DNA of 64,000 bases from an uncultured Pseudomonadota bacterium (GCA_903918375.1 CAIXED010000008.1:1-64000), one strand, 5' to 3'; counted from the stretch's first letter, positions 25,257 through 35,014 are shown. Notes: generated by a model not told the origin, from the letters alone. Numbers and translations: made by a program.

Positions 25257-27500
25257 ATGGGTAGTGGCAATGAAAGAATACATCCTGAACTGATTGAGAT
25301 TGCTTTAGATAAAGCAGAAGGGTTTCCATTTGAAAGATTTGCCACTGATTTTTTATCGGCCGTAGAAGGACGAAATTTTATACCCTTAGGCGGATTGCAT
25401 GATGGCGGTGCAGATGGAGTAAAAAGTCGGGAGCTTTTTGAAACAGGAAAATCCAATATTTTTTATCAAATCAGTGTTGAAGCAAATCACCGTTCAAAAA
25501 TACAGAAAACAGTTGTTAGGTTAAAAGAATTTGGACGCATTCCTAAAACTATTTATTACATAACTTCTCGGCAAATACAACATATCGATCAAGAAGAAGA
25601 CGAATTAAGTGAGTTGCATGACGTCCTAATTAGGATAAGAGATAAAAAATATATTATCAGCCACATTAATAACTCAAACGGCACTGTTGCAGCATATAAG
25701 AATCATCTTGAAAAATACACTGCATATTTAGAGCAAATAGGGATTTCAAATTCAACTATTGATGCAGAATATACAGAAGACCCTTCAGTTTTTGTCTTCT
25801 TGCATCATGAAGTTAGCAATAAAGCTGGAAATCGTAAGCTAATTCATTCTATAACAGATACGTTGATACTCTGGGCATTGAGAAATACAGATCACGTAAA
25901 AGATAATTATAAAAATCGTGATCAAATTTTTAATGACATTAAAGAAAACTTTCCATGGGCAAGTCATTACCTCTCAGTTCATTTAGATAATCGACTCGAA
26001 ATCATGCGTAAAAAAGGAGGTTCCGGAAGGGAGATAAATTGGCATAAAAAAGATAATAAATATTGTTTGCCGCATAAAACTAGGCTTTCTATTAAAGAAG
26101 AGAATCGCGAGGATGAAGCACTAAGAATTGATTTTTTCGAAGAAATAAAATTACAAGCCAGCCAGCTTTTTAGTGCGGACGATGGCGAATATCAAATCAT
26201 GTCAGATATAGTTCATCAAGTAATTGTTAATGTATTTGAAAAGCAGGGGCTTTTGCTTTCCTATGCCGTGATTAATGAAGAAAAAAATACTGAAAAAACA
26301 TTAATCATCTCCGATTGCATTGAAAAAGTTTTAATAGAAAAAGAAGTTAAACCTCTACAAATAGAGTTTTATAGGGAATACGCTTACAATCTAATACGTT
26401 CAATTTTTTATAATAGTTCTAGCACCCAAAGAAAATATCTTTACAACTTGTCGAGAGCATACGTTCTTTTATTTACATTAAAAGCGGAACCAAAGATCAT
26501 CGAATATTTCAGCTCGATGAGTGCCTCGTTAAATCTGTTCATAGGCACAGACATTATAGTAAAAGCGTTATCGGAACGGTATTTAAATGAAGAGGACCAA
26601 GTTTGTAGGAATATGCTAAAAATTGCCGTCGCAAGCGGAATGTCTTTGAACTTATCTAATTTTGTTTTAGATGAAGTTTTTTGGCACTTAAGGACCACGA
26701 ATTATGAGTTTATGAATCATTTCCTTGAGCGAGAGCCATTTGTGACAAGAGAAATAGCTAGAAATAGTGAAAGAATATTAATAAGATCTTATTTTTATGC
26801 AAAGGAAAACGACCAAGTAAAAACATGGAAATCATATATTAACCAATTTGTTAGTCATGAAAACATTGAAAGTGACTTAGGAAGAGAGGAGCTGCGGAAA
26901 TACCTTGTTTCTGAGTTTAAGTTGAAATTTATAGAAAACGATAAACTCGAAAGCGTAGTAGACCGGGCAAAGGTTTCAGAGTTAGCCAGTCAATTGTTCG
27001 AAAATGATATAAAGGACAATGCACAACTTGCTTTTAGTAGTGCTTTACTTGTTTTTGGAATATATGGATTGCGTAGAAAGAATAATGAATCAAGCAATGG
27101 CTCACCGTTCGGATTTAAAACCTGGTGGCTAACAAACCAATCAAGAATACGAAGTCATACTAACGAAATTGTTAAATCTAATTTCAATAAGCATTACATA
27201 ATGAAGCCTGAATTTTTATTGAATTTTATAGCAATTTCTCCTTCATGCGCAGAAGCAAGAAAGACTCTTGAAAATATTTTGCCAAGTAATATAGGCATTG
27301 AATTGGGGCACCGTCTAAAGGAAGATGTTTTTCATGAAGTGTTATCTACGGTTGGCGACTGGAAAGGGTATGAGACAGGTAGAGTTAATACTTTAATCTC
27401 AGATTTATCAGATAAATTAAAGTCAGATCAACATAAGATTCACGATATTGATTTAGAAACAATGAATGAACGTTTAAAAAATATTGAAGAAAGGATATAA
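25257..27500 (+). CDS. Large protein with a PD-(D/E)XK nuclease-like N-terminus
   Basis: 747 residues. Residues 20-90 look like an Mrr/PD-(D/E)XK fold: FERFATDFLSAVEG (Glu26), then GGLHDGGADG (Asp49, Asp53) and FYQISVEANHRSKIQK (Gln71, Lys81, Lys84). The usual QxK is QIS, so the catalytic Lys may have moved downstream or been lost. The remaining 640 residues are helical, with no P-loop or membrane span and no family I recognise. The AT-rich codon use, isolation and flanking repeats suggest transfer. A role in defence against foreign DNA is plausible but unproven. A GGGA precedes ATG. Confidence 0.6.
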   Translation: MGSGNERIHPELIEIALDKAEGFPFERFATDFLSAVEGRNFIPLGGLHDGGADGVKSRELFETGKSNIFYQISVEANHRSKIQKTVVRLKEFGRIPKTIYYITSRQIQHIDQEEDELSELHDVLIRIRDKKYIISHINNSNGTVAAYKNHLEKYTAYLEQIGISNSTIDAEYTEDPSVFVFLHHEVSNKAGNRKLIHSITDTLILWALRNTDHVKDNYKNRDQIFNDIKENFPWASHYLSVHLDNRLEIMRKKGGSGREINWHKKDNKYCLPHKTRLSIKEENREDEALRIDFFEEIKLQASQLFSADDGEYQIMSDIVHQVIVNVFEKQGLLLSYAVINEEKNTEKTLIISDCIEKVLIEKEVKPLQIEFYREYAYNLIRSIFYNSSSTQRKYLYNLSRAYVLLFTLKAEPKIIEYFSSMSASLNLFIGTDIIVKALSERYLNEEDQVCRNMLKIAVASGMSLNLSNFVLDEVFWHLRTTNYEFMNHFLEREPFVTREIARNSERILIRSYFYAKENDQVKTWKSYINQFVSHENIESDLGREELRKYLVSEFKLKFIENDKLESVVDRAKVSELASQLFENDIKDNAQLAFSSALLVFGIYGLRRKNNESSNGSPFGFKTWWLTNQSRIRSHTNEIVKSNFNKHYIMKPEFLLNFIAISPSCAEARKTLENILPSNIGIELGHRLKEDVFHEVLSTVGDWKGYETGRVNTLISDLSDKLKSDQHKIHDIDLETMNERLKNIEERI

Positions 27501-27591
27501 GCGCCTTGTAAAAAGTTCGCATGCATTGTTTGTCTAGTAGACTCGCGGCGACAGGAATTGCGTGAAACAGATGCATGCCAACTTGTTGCTA

Positions 27592-28017
27592 ACCGCGATA
27601 CGATGCGCTAAATATGCAACCCACATAGGATGCTGCCGACGTAAGGAGGCGCATCGTTCGCGTTACTCGATACCTTGAGTTTCATGCGAGCTACCACCTC
27701 CCTAATCATTCGAATAAACACCACCGTCTGGCGGTAATGTCCAAATACAATGCAAATGGTCGGGCATAATGACCACGGCATTCATATAAAACGGTTTACG
27801 GGTTTTGACATAACGAAAGGCTTGGCCTAATAAGTCAATTTGTTCAATTAAAAATCAATTGTTTTTGCGCTCTGCTAGATTGACGGTAAAAAACCATAAG
27901 GATTTGGGTATGTAAAAACGTCTATATCCGCCATGGTCTTTGCTTACTCGACTGATGCGCCTCCTTACGTCGGCAGCATCCTATAAGCGTTCCTGAATTA
28001 GCGCATCGTATCGCGGT
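27592..28017. mobile_element. REP/RAYT-derived element with 65-bp inverted ends
   Basis: The left end (27592-27656: ACCGCGATACGATGCGCT, later GGATGCTGCCGACG, ending GGAGGCGCATCG) recurs inverted at 27954-28017. The two match in the outer 18 bases and the inner 28 bases, with a variable middle. The inner block is itself a hairpin (GATGCGCC/GGCAGCATC). Between the ends lies a broken RAYT transposase fragment. This fits a REP-associated element that decayed after insertion between the 747-residue gene and kup. Confidence 0.7.
27702..27945 (-). pseudogene. REP-associated tyrosine transposase (RAYT) fragment
   Basis: On the minus strand the frame reads KDHGGYRRFYIPKSLWFFTV and NLAERKNN, then a TGA codon, then IDLLGQAFRYVKTRKPFYMN, AVVIMPDHLHCIWTLPPDGG and a stop at 27702. 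YRR.Y.P, FFTVNL and the H-x-H in PDHLHCIW are TnpA_REP hallmarks. The in-frame stop and the absent C-terminal half, with the catalytic tyrosine helix, show that it is inactive. Confidence 0.78.
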
Positions 28018-28052
28018 AAATATCAACGACGAGACTCAACAGGTAAATTCCC

Positions 28053-29939
28053 CTAAAGCTCTATCCTAATCCCCAATTCAATCACTCGCTCAACTGGAAT
28101 TTTGAAGTATTCAATCGCGCTGCTTGAGTTGTGGGTTAGGAATCTGAACAAAGAACGACGCCATTTTGGCATTGGGCTTTTACGGCGGAAAGCTAAGCGT
28201 TCGCTGCCGATGAAAAACGATACGTTCTTTTGATCAATGTCCAAACCTTCGTGACAACAAAGCTGTAAAGCCCGTCGCACATCTTGCTGTTCCTGAAAAC
28301 CAAAATACATTTTGACGCGGAAGAAATTACCGTTGTCACCAAACGCGCGGATTTTTAAACGGTGAGCCTCATCAACATACGGCTCTTCTTTGGTGACGAT
28401 GGTTAGAACCACGATTTTTTCATGCAAAACGTGATTGTGTTCCAAATTATGCAATAACACTTGCGGTACACCGTGAACACTACGCGCCAAATAAATCGCG
28501 GTGCCTTCGACGGTGGCCAGCGGATGATCTTTAATTCGCTCTTCCAATTCTTCAAACAACATCCGTTTTTCTTCAAGATATTGCGCCAACAAGGTTTTAC
28601 CCTTAATCCAAGTGGTCATAATCAAAAATAACACGCCACCCACCACCAATGGCAACCAGCCGCCGGTCGGAATTTTTAGACAGTTTGGAATCAGAAACGC
28701 TAAATCTATCGACAAGAAAAACGACAAAAACAAGATACTGGTCGGTTTATTCCATTTCCAAAGTGCTTGAATGACATAAAACGCCAAAATAGTGGTTGTC
28801 ATCATGGTGCCAGTTACGGCAATACCGTAAGCCGATGCCAATGACGACGAGGATTGAAAGCTCAATACCAAAATAAATACCGATACCATCAACAACCAAT
28901 TAACAGCCGGCACATAAACTTGTCCCATTTCATCGCCAGAGGTATGCAGGATGTTCATGCGCGGACAATAACCTAATTGAATTGCTTGGCGAGTCACCGA
29001 AAAAGCACCGGAAATAACCGCTTGCGAGGCAATCACGGTTGCTAATGTTGCCAAAATCAATAAGGGATACAAAGCCCAAGCAGGGGCTAACAAATAGAAC
29101 GGATTTTCGATGGCAGCCGGATTGCTAATCAGTAACGCACCTTGACCAAAATAATTCAGTAACAAGGCCGGAAACACGAAACCAAACCAAGCAAAGCGAA
29201 TCGGTTTCAAACCAAAATGGCCCATGTCGGCATATAAAGCTTCTGCACCGGTGATTGATAAAACCACCGCACCCATAATCACAAAACCTTTCCAACCCAG
29301 TTCTAACAACAAACTGAATCCATAAGCCGGATTGACTGCCATCAATACGCTAGGGACTTTGATGATGTTAATCACCCCAAGCACCGCCAACGAAGCAAAC
29401 CAAATCACCATCACTGGCGCGAATAATCGGCCTACTTTGCTGGTGCCGCTAGACTGCATCATAAACAGGACACCTAACACCACAATCGTAATCAGCAAAA
29501 TGTAGTGTTCCAATTTGGGTGCAATAATCTGTAAACCTTCGACCGCACTCAATACCGAAATAGCAGGGGTTATGATGCTATCGCCATAAAATAGTGCTGC
29601 ACCCAGCAAGCCAGTGGTAATCAGAAAAACCTGACGTTGCGGATTACTTTTTGCGCCATTTAATGCCAAAGCCATTAACGCCATCACACCACCTTCGCCT
29701 TTGTTATCAGCTCGCATGATGAAAATGGCATATTTAATCGTCACCACTAGGGTCAACGACCAGAAAATCAACGATAACACCCCCAACACATGATTAGGAT
29801 CGGTACTTATACCGCTGGCGAAAACCTCTTTAACCGCATACAGCGGGCTGGTGCCAATATCACCAAACACCACGCCAATAGCACTTAATGACAGTGCGGC
29901 CAGTTGTTGTTTAGATTGAGTTGTATGCTTTGCAGACAT
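28053..29939 (-). CDS. kup: Kup low-affinity potassium transporter
   Basis: 628 residues, close to E. coli Kup (622). The N-terminus SLSAIGVVFGDIGTSPLYAV and RADNKGEGGVMALMAL are KUP motifs, with about twelve membrane helices followed by a cytoplasmic C-terminal domain. It takes up K+ by symport with H+. It is transcribed alone, and its 3' end faces the RAYT element. Confidence 0.95.
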   Translation of the reverse strand: MSAKHTTQSKQQLAALSLSAIGVVFGDIGTSPLYAVKEVFASGISTDPNHVLGVLSLIFWSLTLVVTIKYAIFIMRADNKGEGGVMALMALALNGAKSNPQRQVFLITTGLLGAALFYGDSIITPAISVLSAVEGLQIIAPKLEHYILLITIVVLGVLFMMQSSGTSKVGRLFAPVMVIWFASLAVLGVINIIKVPSVLMAVNPAYGFSLLLELGWKGFVIMGAVVLSITGAEALYADMGHFGLKPIRFAWFGFVFPALLLNYFGQGALLISNPAAIENPFYLLAPAWALYPLLILATLATVIASQAVISGAFSVTRQAIQLGYCPRMNILHTSGDEMGQVYVPAVNWLLMVSVFILVLSFQSSSSLASAYGIAVTGTMMTTTILAFYVIQALWKWNKPTSILFLSFFLSIDLAFLIPNCLKIPTGGWLPLVVGGVLFLIMTTWIKGKTLLAQYLEEKRMLFEELEERIKDHPLATVEGTAIYLARSVHGVPQVLLHNLEHNHVLHEKIVVLTIVTKEEPYVDEAHRLKIRAFGDNGNFFRVKMYFGFQEQQDVRRALQLCCHEGLDIDQKNVSFFIGSERLAFRRKSPMPKWRRSLFRFLTHNSSSAIEYFKIPVERVIELGIRIEL

Positions 29940-29997
29940 GGATTGATTCCAAATTTAACGGATGAGTTAAAAGAAATAAGCGGAAAACAGGATTGAA

Positions 29998-30891
29998 TTA
30001 GACGGGGCTTTTGTTTTTACTGGCATTTTTTTCGATGAATTCAATCATTAAGCTGGCAATATCTTTGCCAGAGGTTTTTTCGATGCCTTCTAAACCGGGC
30101 GAGGAATTGACTTCCATCACCAAAGGCCCTCGGTTAGAGCGTAATAAATCGACGCCGCAGACATTTAAGCCCATCACTTTGGCGGCTCGCACGGCAACGG
30201 CGCGTTCTTGTGGGGTTAATTTAACCGCGGTTGCCGAGCCACCGCGATGCAGATTAGAGCGAAATTCACCATCTGCGCCCTGACGTTTCATTGCTGCCAC
30301 CACTTTGTCACCAATCACAAAGCAGCGAATGTCACTGCCAGCGGCTTCTTTGACAAATTCTTGCACCATGATATTGGCATTCAAACCCATGAAGGCTTGA
30401 ATCACGCTACGCGCAGCATTATCGGTTTCGGCCAAAACCACGCCTATGCCTTGCGAACCTTCGACGATTTTAATCACCAGTGGCGCGCCGCCAACTTCTG
30501 AAATTAGGTCATCAATATTGTCGGGATTATGGGCGAAAGCGGTGATGGGTAAATCAATGCCTTTTCTGGCCAGTAATTGGCTAGAGGCGAGTTTGTCGCG
30601 GGAGCGGGTGATGGCGTCTGAGTTATTGAGAACAAAGGTGTTCATTACCTCAAACTGCCGCAGAACTGCTGTGCCAAAGAAGGTTAACGAAGCACCGATG
30701 CGCGGAATCACCGCATCATATTCAGCTAGATTTTCACCTTGATAATGAATCGATGGCTTCATATCGGTGATGTTCATGTAGCAATGAGTCGGATCAAGCA
30801 CTCGCGCTTGATGACCTCTCGCCGTAGCCGCTGCCATTAATCGCACGCTGGAATACAAAGTGCTATCGCGGGAGAGAATGGCGATTTTCAT
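29998..30891 (-). CDS. rimK: RimK-family ATP-grasp ligase
   Basis: 297 residues from MKIAILSRD. The extended frame to 30978 overlaps mtnC and is rejected. The ATP-grasp features [45 protein letters not shown] and VMEVNSSPG match RimK, which adds glutamates to ribosomal protein S6 and can make poly-glutamate. It sits 8 bp after mtnC, so it is probably co-transcribed with the methionine-salvage genes. Confidence 0.9.
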   Translation of the reverse strand: MKIAILSRDSTLYSSVRLMAAATARGHQARVLDPTHCYMNITDMKPSIHYQGENLAEYDAVIPRIGASLTFFGTAVLRQFEVMNTFVLNNSDAITRSRDKLASSQLLARKGIDLPITAFAHNPDNIDDLISEVGGAPLVIKIVEGSQGIGVVLAETDNAARSVIQAFMGLNANIMVQEFVKEAAGSDIRCFVIGDKVVAAMKRQGADGEFRSNLHRGGSATAVKLTPQERAVAVRAAKVMGLNVCGVDLLRSNRGPLVMEVNSSPGLEGIEKTSGKDIASLMIEFIEKNASKNKSPV

Positions 30892-30899
30892 AGTAGCGC

Positions 30900-31574
30900 T
30901 TAGAGCTGAATAGCATCGAAATCGTTGACTTGTTGATGCTCGGCTTGAGGATCGATTGCTTGATCTCTCACCAACCACACCGTCTGCAAACCCGCTTGGC
31001 GAGCAGCGTCTAACTCTTCTCGTATATCGGATAAGAACACAATCTGTTCAGCCGGTAATTGCAAAGCGTCAATAATGTTCTGGTAAGAAGCCACTTCGCG
31101 CTTGCCGCCAATATGGGTATCGAAATAACCGGAAAACAGCGGGGTTAAATCACCGGCTTCGCTAAAGCCAAACAATAGTTTTTGCGCTTGCACCGAACCG
31201 GAGGAATAAACGTATAAAGCCAAGCTTTGTTGATGCCAAGCTTTTAAACAGCGGGTGGCATCATCATAAATATGGCCTTTGAAATCACCTTGTTGATAAC
31301 CGGCTTCCCAAATCAAACCTTGAAGCGATTTTAGTGCGGTGATTTTTTGGTCGGTATCAATCCACTCAATAAATTGATTGATTAAAGCGGGGAGGTCGAG
31401 ATCGGCAGCAACGGTTTGACGGGCATCATCTAACAAGGCTTTAACAGCGGCATCGTGTTGATGAGCGGTGACAAAAGCCGGTAAATGTTGGCGAGCGTAA
31501 GGAAATAACACCTCTTTAACAAACGACAGCGAGGACGTGGTGCCCTCAATGTCGGTGACAATCGCTTTAATCAT
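30900..31574 (-). CDS. mtnC: Enolase-phosphatase E1, methionine salvage
   Basis: 224 residues. The HAD motif [20 protein letters not shown] (Asp8, Glu10), [15 protein letters not shown] and [10 protein letters not shown] are MtnC signatures. It enolises and dephosphorylates 2,3-diketo-5-methylthiopentyl phosphate to the acireductone. It overlaps mtnD by 4 bp. Confidence 0.94.
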   Translation of the reverse strand: MIKAIVTDIEGTTSSLSFVKEVLFPYARQHLPAFVTAHQHDAAVKALLDDARQTVAADLDLPALINQFIEWIDTDQKITALKSLQGLIWEAGYQQGDFKGHIYDDATRCLKAWHQQSLALYVYSSGSVQAQKLLFGFSEAGDLTPLFSGYFDTHIGGKREVASYQNIIDALQLPAEQIVFLSDIREELDAARQAGLQTVWLVRDQAIDPQAEHQQVNDFDAIQL

Positions 31575-32128
31575 AAGGCAGCCAGATATTGATCAAGCGT
31601 AGGGAAACTGGCGGCAATATCATCACCGGTAAAATCAGCCACCCAACCGTCTTCGGTTACGAACAAACGAATACACTTAAAGTGTGGCGTTTCGCCCATA
31701 TCAAACCAATGTTTGGTATCGGCTGGCACGCTGATTAAATCGCCTTGTTCACAAAGTAGCGCATAGACTTGGTCTTCAACATGCAAGGAAAACAAGCCGC
31801 GACCTTCAACGAAAAACCGTACTTCGAAATCGCTGTGCGTGTGTTCGGACAAAAACTTTTGGCGTAATTGCGCGGCATTGGGATGGTCGGCGCTGAGGCT
31901 AATCACATCAACTGACTGAAAACCGTATTGTTGTTTGAGTTTATCGATTGAGCTTTGGTAAGCATCTAATACCGCTTGCGGCTCGGCATCGGCAGCAAAT
32001 TCTGATTCGGCTTGCCAGCGTTCAAACTGTACGCCAATGGGGCTAAGCTGGGCGGCGATGCTATCAAAATCGCGATAAGTGACGCCTTGATTGGGCTGGT
32101 TAGCGGGGTAAATAGTTAATGCGCTCAT
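31571..32128 (-). CDS. mtnD: Acireductone dioxygenase
   Basis: 185 residues. The cupin metal site HTHSDFE (His96, His98, Glu102) and His140 in PADTKHWFDMG identify ARD. With iron it gives the keto acid precursor of methionine; with nickel it gives an off-pathway product. The bound metal cannot be told from sequence. It overlaps both mtnB and mtnC by 4 bp. Confidence 0.94.
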   Translation of the reverse strand: MSALTIYPANQPNQGVTYRDFDSIAAQLSPIGVQFERWQAESEFAADAEPQAVLDAYQSSIDKLKQQYGFQSVDVISLSADHPNAAQLRQKFLSEHTHSDFEVRFFVEGRGLFSLHVEDQVYALLCEQGDLISVPADTKHWFDMGETPHFKCIRLFVTEDGWVADFTGDDIAASFPTLDQYLAAL

Positions 32129-32748
32129 TGTGATTTCATTCCGTGTAAGCGTATTTCGCAGTCAAATAAAAATTCTAGGGCTTCAAGGTGACGCAAGGTG
32201 TCATTGACCGATGCGCCCCAAGTGTAAAAACCGTGATTGGCAATGATGTAGGCGTGAATATCGCCGTGTTGGTCTAAATAGTTTTCGACTACCGCCGCCA
32301 AGCGCGGAATGTTTTGATCGTTGTCGAAAATCGGAATCTCAATTCGAGTTTCGTGAGTTTCAATGCCCGGCAAGGCTTTGAGCAATTCGTAGTTTTCTAA
32401 AACAATCGCGTGTTTGAATAAGCGAGCGGCGAGGGTGGCATTCATCGAATGCGGATGGAGTACCGACTGCACTTCTGGGTAACGGCGGTAAATCGAGGTA
32501 TGGAGCAAAGTTTCTGCGGACGGTTTTTTACCATCCAGCGAATCGCCATTAGCATCAATCAACATGATGTCATCGCGCTGCAAATGGCCTTTATGGCGAC
32601 CAGAAACAGTAATGGCGATATTGCCATCACTGAGCCGAGCGGAGAAATTGCCGCTGGTGGCTGGGACCCAGCCTTTGCTGTCGATAAAGCGCCCGGCGGC
32701 GATTAGTTGATCGGCCTTGCTGTAAAATTCATCGGTTTTTAAAGTCAT
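32125..32748 (-). CDS. mtnB: Methylthioribulose-1-phosphate dehydratase
   Basis: 207 residues from ATG 32748; the longer frame to 32823 runs into rnpB and is rejected. WVPATSGNFSARLSDGNIAI and the zinc-type VLHPHSMNAT motif belong to the class II aldolase/dehydratase fold of MtnB. It dehydrates methylthioribulose 1-phosphate. First gene of mtnB-mtnD-mtnC-rimK, starting about 35 bp after the 3' end of rnpB, with no clear promoter or terminator between them. Confidence 0.92.
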   Translation of the reverse strand: MTLKTDEFYSKADQLIAAGRFIDSKGWVPATSGNFSARLSDGNIAITVSGRHKGHLQRDDIMLIDANGDSLDGKKPSAETLLHTSIYRRYPEVQSVLHPHSMNATLAARLFKHAIVLENYELLKALPGIETHETRIEIPIFDNDQNIPRLAAVVENYLDQHGDIHAYIIANHGFYTWGASVNDTLRHLEALEFLFDCEIRLHGMKSQ

Positions 32749-32782
32749 CTGGAACGCTTTTGCGGTTTGCAAAAAAGAAGAA

Positions 32783-33130
32783 AAGAGTTGGCCTATAAGC
32801 CGGGTTTTGTCGAGAACAGTCATTCATCTAGGCGACAGATCACTCTGCCGCTCAAGCAATCTACCCAGGAACAACGCGGGCCGCGCCAATGCTCCTCTAT
32901 TTGATCTTGCTCCGAGTGGGGTTTTCCCTGCCACACCTGTTACCAGCTGCGCGGTGCGCTCTTACCGCACCTTTTCACCCTTACCGAGTTCCGAAGAACC
33001 AGGCGGTATATTCTCTGCGGCACTTTCCGTAGGCTCACGCCTCCCAGGCGTTACCTGGCACTCTGCCCTATGGAGCCCGGACTTTCCTCCCTTTTATTTT
33101 CATAAAACGGCGACTGCTCGGCCAACTCGG
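32783..33130 (-). ncRNA. rnpB: RNase P RNA (type A)
   Basis: On the minus strand the sequence carries GAGGAAAGTCCGGGCTCC, AGGGTGAAAAGGTGCGGTAA, GAGCGCACCGCG and GTAGATTGCTTGAGC, the invariant segments of bacterial type A RNase P RNA. The terminal P1 helix pairs GAGTTGGCC (5') with GGCCAACTC (3'). About 348 nt. It processes the 5' ends of tRNA precursors with RnpA. Ends are set from P1 and the upstream TATAAT, within a few bases. Confidence 0.96.
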
Positions 33131-33135
33131 GGGCG

Positions 33136-33141
33136 ATTATA
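33136..33141 (-). promoter_or_regulatory. -10 element of rnpB
   Basis: On the minus strand CGGTATAATCGC places a perfect TATAAT 6-7 bases before the predicted rnpB 5' end. No good -35 is seen 16-18 bases upstream. Confidence 0.6.
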
Positions 33142-33191
33142 CCGGAGTTCTATTGATGCTGCCCCAGGAATGACGACCGAGGCTTCAGAAT

Positions 33192-33226
33192 GCCAGTTCA
33201 TTTTGAATCATTCAAAACGAACTGGC
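33192..33226. repeat. Long hairpin after dsbA
   Basis: GCCAGTTC.TTTTGAAT (33192 on) pairs with ATTCAAAA.GAACTGGC (to 33226), about 16 of 18 positions. It lies 13 bp after the dsbA stop and before rnpB. A weak U-run makes it an uncertain terminator. Confidence 0.5.
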
Positions 33227-33238
33227 TAAGCTTTAAGC

Positions 33239-33841
33239 TTATTTATGACTGGCTTGTTGAATTAACTGATTAGTCACATTAATCATATTTTCTTGTGATT
33301 TTGCAGTAGAAGCGGTGACTTTATATTTGCCGTTAACGATCAAAGCTGGCACGCCGGTAATACCGTAACGACCAGCAATCGCTTCCGCTTGGCGCATTTT
33401 GGAATCAACTAAGAAAGAATTATAAGCGGCATGAAAATCTTCATTTTTAACACCATGAGCAGCAAAAAATTTGGCTAACTCGTCTTCTGTCACCAATTTT
33501 TGTTTTTTATTTTGAATCGCGTCAAAAAGATCGGCATGGACTTTTTCAAGGACATCTAAAGCTTCGGCAACATAATAGGCTTTAGCGTGTTTAGCCCATA
33601 AATCACTAAATACCGCAGGTTGACGAATAAATTCAACATTAGCTGGTTTGGTTTTTAACCAAGCTTGCATCGCTGGTTCCAAGCTATAGCAATGCGGGCA
33701 GCCGTACCAAAAAAACTCAATTACTTCGATTTTGTCAGGATTTTGCACTGGCTGTGCTGGGGAAATTTCTTCATATCCACCATCTGCCTTAACCAAAGCC
33801 GAAAAGCAAAACAATCCTAGCAATGCGATTTTTTTCAACAT
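33239..33841 (-). CDS. dsbA: DsbA-type thiol:disulfide oxidoreductase
   Basis: 200 residues with a signal peptide (KKIALLGLFCFSALVKA). The active site is Cys48-Pro-His-Cys51 in WYGCPHCYS, and the cis-proline loop is TGVPALIV. It introduces disulfides into periplasmic proteins. The ATG overlaps the ccsA stop as TAATG and follows GGAGAA, so the two are translationally coupled. The longer frame to 34015 is rejected. The link to cytochrome maturation genes suggests redox balance of haem-attachment cysteines. Confidence 0.92.
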   Translation of the reverse strand: MLKKIALLGLFCFSALVKADGGYEEISPAQPVQNPDKIEVIEFFWYGCPHCYSLEPAMQAWLKTKPANVEFIRQPAVFSDLWAKHAKAYYVAEALDVLEKVHADLFDAIQNKKQKLVTEDELAKFFAAHGVKNEDFHAAYNSFLVDSKMRQAEAIAGRYGITGVPALIVNGKYKVTASTAKSQENMINVTNQLIQQASHK

Positions 33842-35001
33842 TAAAGTTCTCCGTAAGAATGTAATCCAGATAAAAACATGTTCACGCCCAAAAACGCAAA
33901 CAAGGTGACAAAAAAACCAATCAACGCCCACCAAGCCATCGGCTTGCCGTTCCAGCCTTTGGTCAGACGCATATGTAACCAAGCGGCATAGTTTAACCAA
34001 ACAATCAAAGCCCAAGTTTCTTTAGGGTCCCAAGACCAATAACCGCCCCAAGCTTCCGCCGCCCACAAGGCACCGAGTATGGTCGCCAAAGTGAAAAAAG
34101 CAAAACCCAAAGCAATCGCTTTGTACATCACATCATCTAACAACGCTAAATCCGGCAAACGGGCATTGATAAAGCCTTGAGGATTGCGATCGGCAGCACG
34201 GCTTTTAAGAATAAACACCACACCGATCATCGCCGCTAAAGAAAAGGCGCCATAACCAACAAAATTAGCCGGCACGTGGATTTTCATCCAATAGCTATTT
34301 AAAGCCGGCACTAAAGGCTGAATCCCATCGGCATGACGGTCAAAGGTGTACCACAACAAAAAGCCAACCGCCGCGCTAATCACCAACAACACAAAACCAC
34401 CCAAGCTGCGGGTCTGGTATTTTTGTTCGTAATGCAAATAGAGCAGGGCGGTAATAATCGAAAACAAAATAAACACTTCGTAGAGATTACTGACCGGAAT
34501 ATGACCAATATCCGCGCCCATCAAATAAGACTCGCGCCATCTGACCATCAAGCCCGTCATGCCCATCGCGGTCGCGCTCCAAGTTAAGCTCGAAGCAACT
34601 TTACCAACAAATGGCCGACCCGAGAACAACAAGCCCAAATAAGCCACCGTCGCCATCACATACAAGGCGCTCATCCACATAATCGCTGATTGACTAGCGA
34701 ACAGGTATTTCAACAAAAACGAAGTTTCGCCCAGACTTAAATCGTCGCCATAACGAGAAATCGCCAATAAGCTAAACGCGGTCACGGTTAAACTCAAAGT
34801 CTTTAACGCCGACCATTGCCAGCCTAAGCCTAACAATACCAAAACGCTACTCAACAAAATGCCAATTTCGTAGCCATCCATCAAGGCTTGATATTGACTA
34901 AACAGATAGCCAGCGCCGACCAATAACAAGACAGCCCACAGCCAATCATAGCCGCTGCGAGATTGTAAATAAGAGGCTTGCTGATAAGGATGATGATTCA
35001 T
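33841..35001 (-). CDS. ccsA: System II cytochrome c biogenesis protein CcsA
   Basis: 386 residues with about eight membrane helices. The haem-handling WWD motif is WGGYWSWDPKETWALIVWL (about 313-331). With ResB/Ccs1 it exports haem and ligates it to CxxCH apocytochromes in the periplasm. It starts 13 bp after the resB stop and overlaps dsbA by 1 bp. Confidence 0.94.
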   Translation of the reverse strand: MNHHPYQQASYLQSRSGYDWLWAVLLLVGAGYLFSQYQALMDGYEIGILLSSVLVLLGLGWQWSALKTLSLTVTAFSLLAISRYGDDLSLGETSFLLKYLFASQSAIMWMSALYVMATVAYLGLLFSGRPFVGKVASSLTWSATAMGMTGLMVRWRESYLMGADIGHIPVSNLYEVFILFSIITALLYLHYEQKYQTRSLGGFVLLVISAAVGFLLWYTFDRHADGIQPLVPALNSYWMKIHVPANFVGYGAFSLAAMIGVVFILKSRAADRNPQGFINARLPDLALLDDVMYKAIALGFAFFTLATILGALWAAEAWGGYWSWDPKETWALIVWLNYAAWLHMRLTKGWNGKPMAWWALIGFFVTLFAFLGVNMFLSGLHSYGEL

Positions 35002-35014
35002 TACTAACTCGTTA

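Noticed and set aside
32749-32823. N-terminal extension of mtnB
   Set aside because: It would overlap the 3' part of rnpB, and the family starts near ATG 32748.
32807-33229. 140-codon frame on the plus strand
   Set aside because: It is antisense to rnpB, whose conserved RNA segments explain the sequence.
33842-34015. N-terminal extension of dsbA
   Set aside because: It runs antiparallel in frame only through ccsA; the signal peptide begins at 33841 with GGAGAA ahead.
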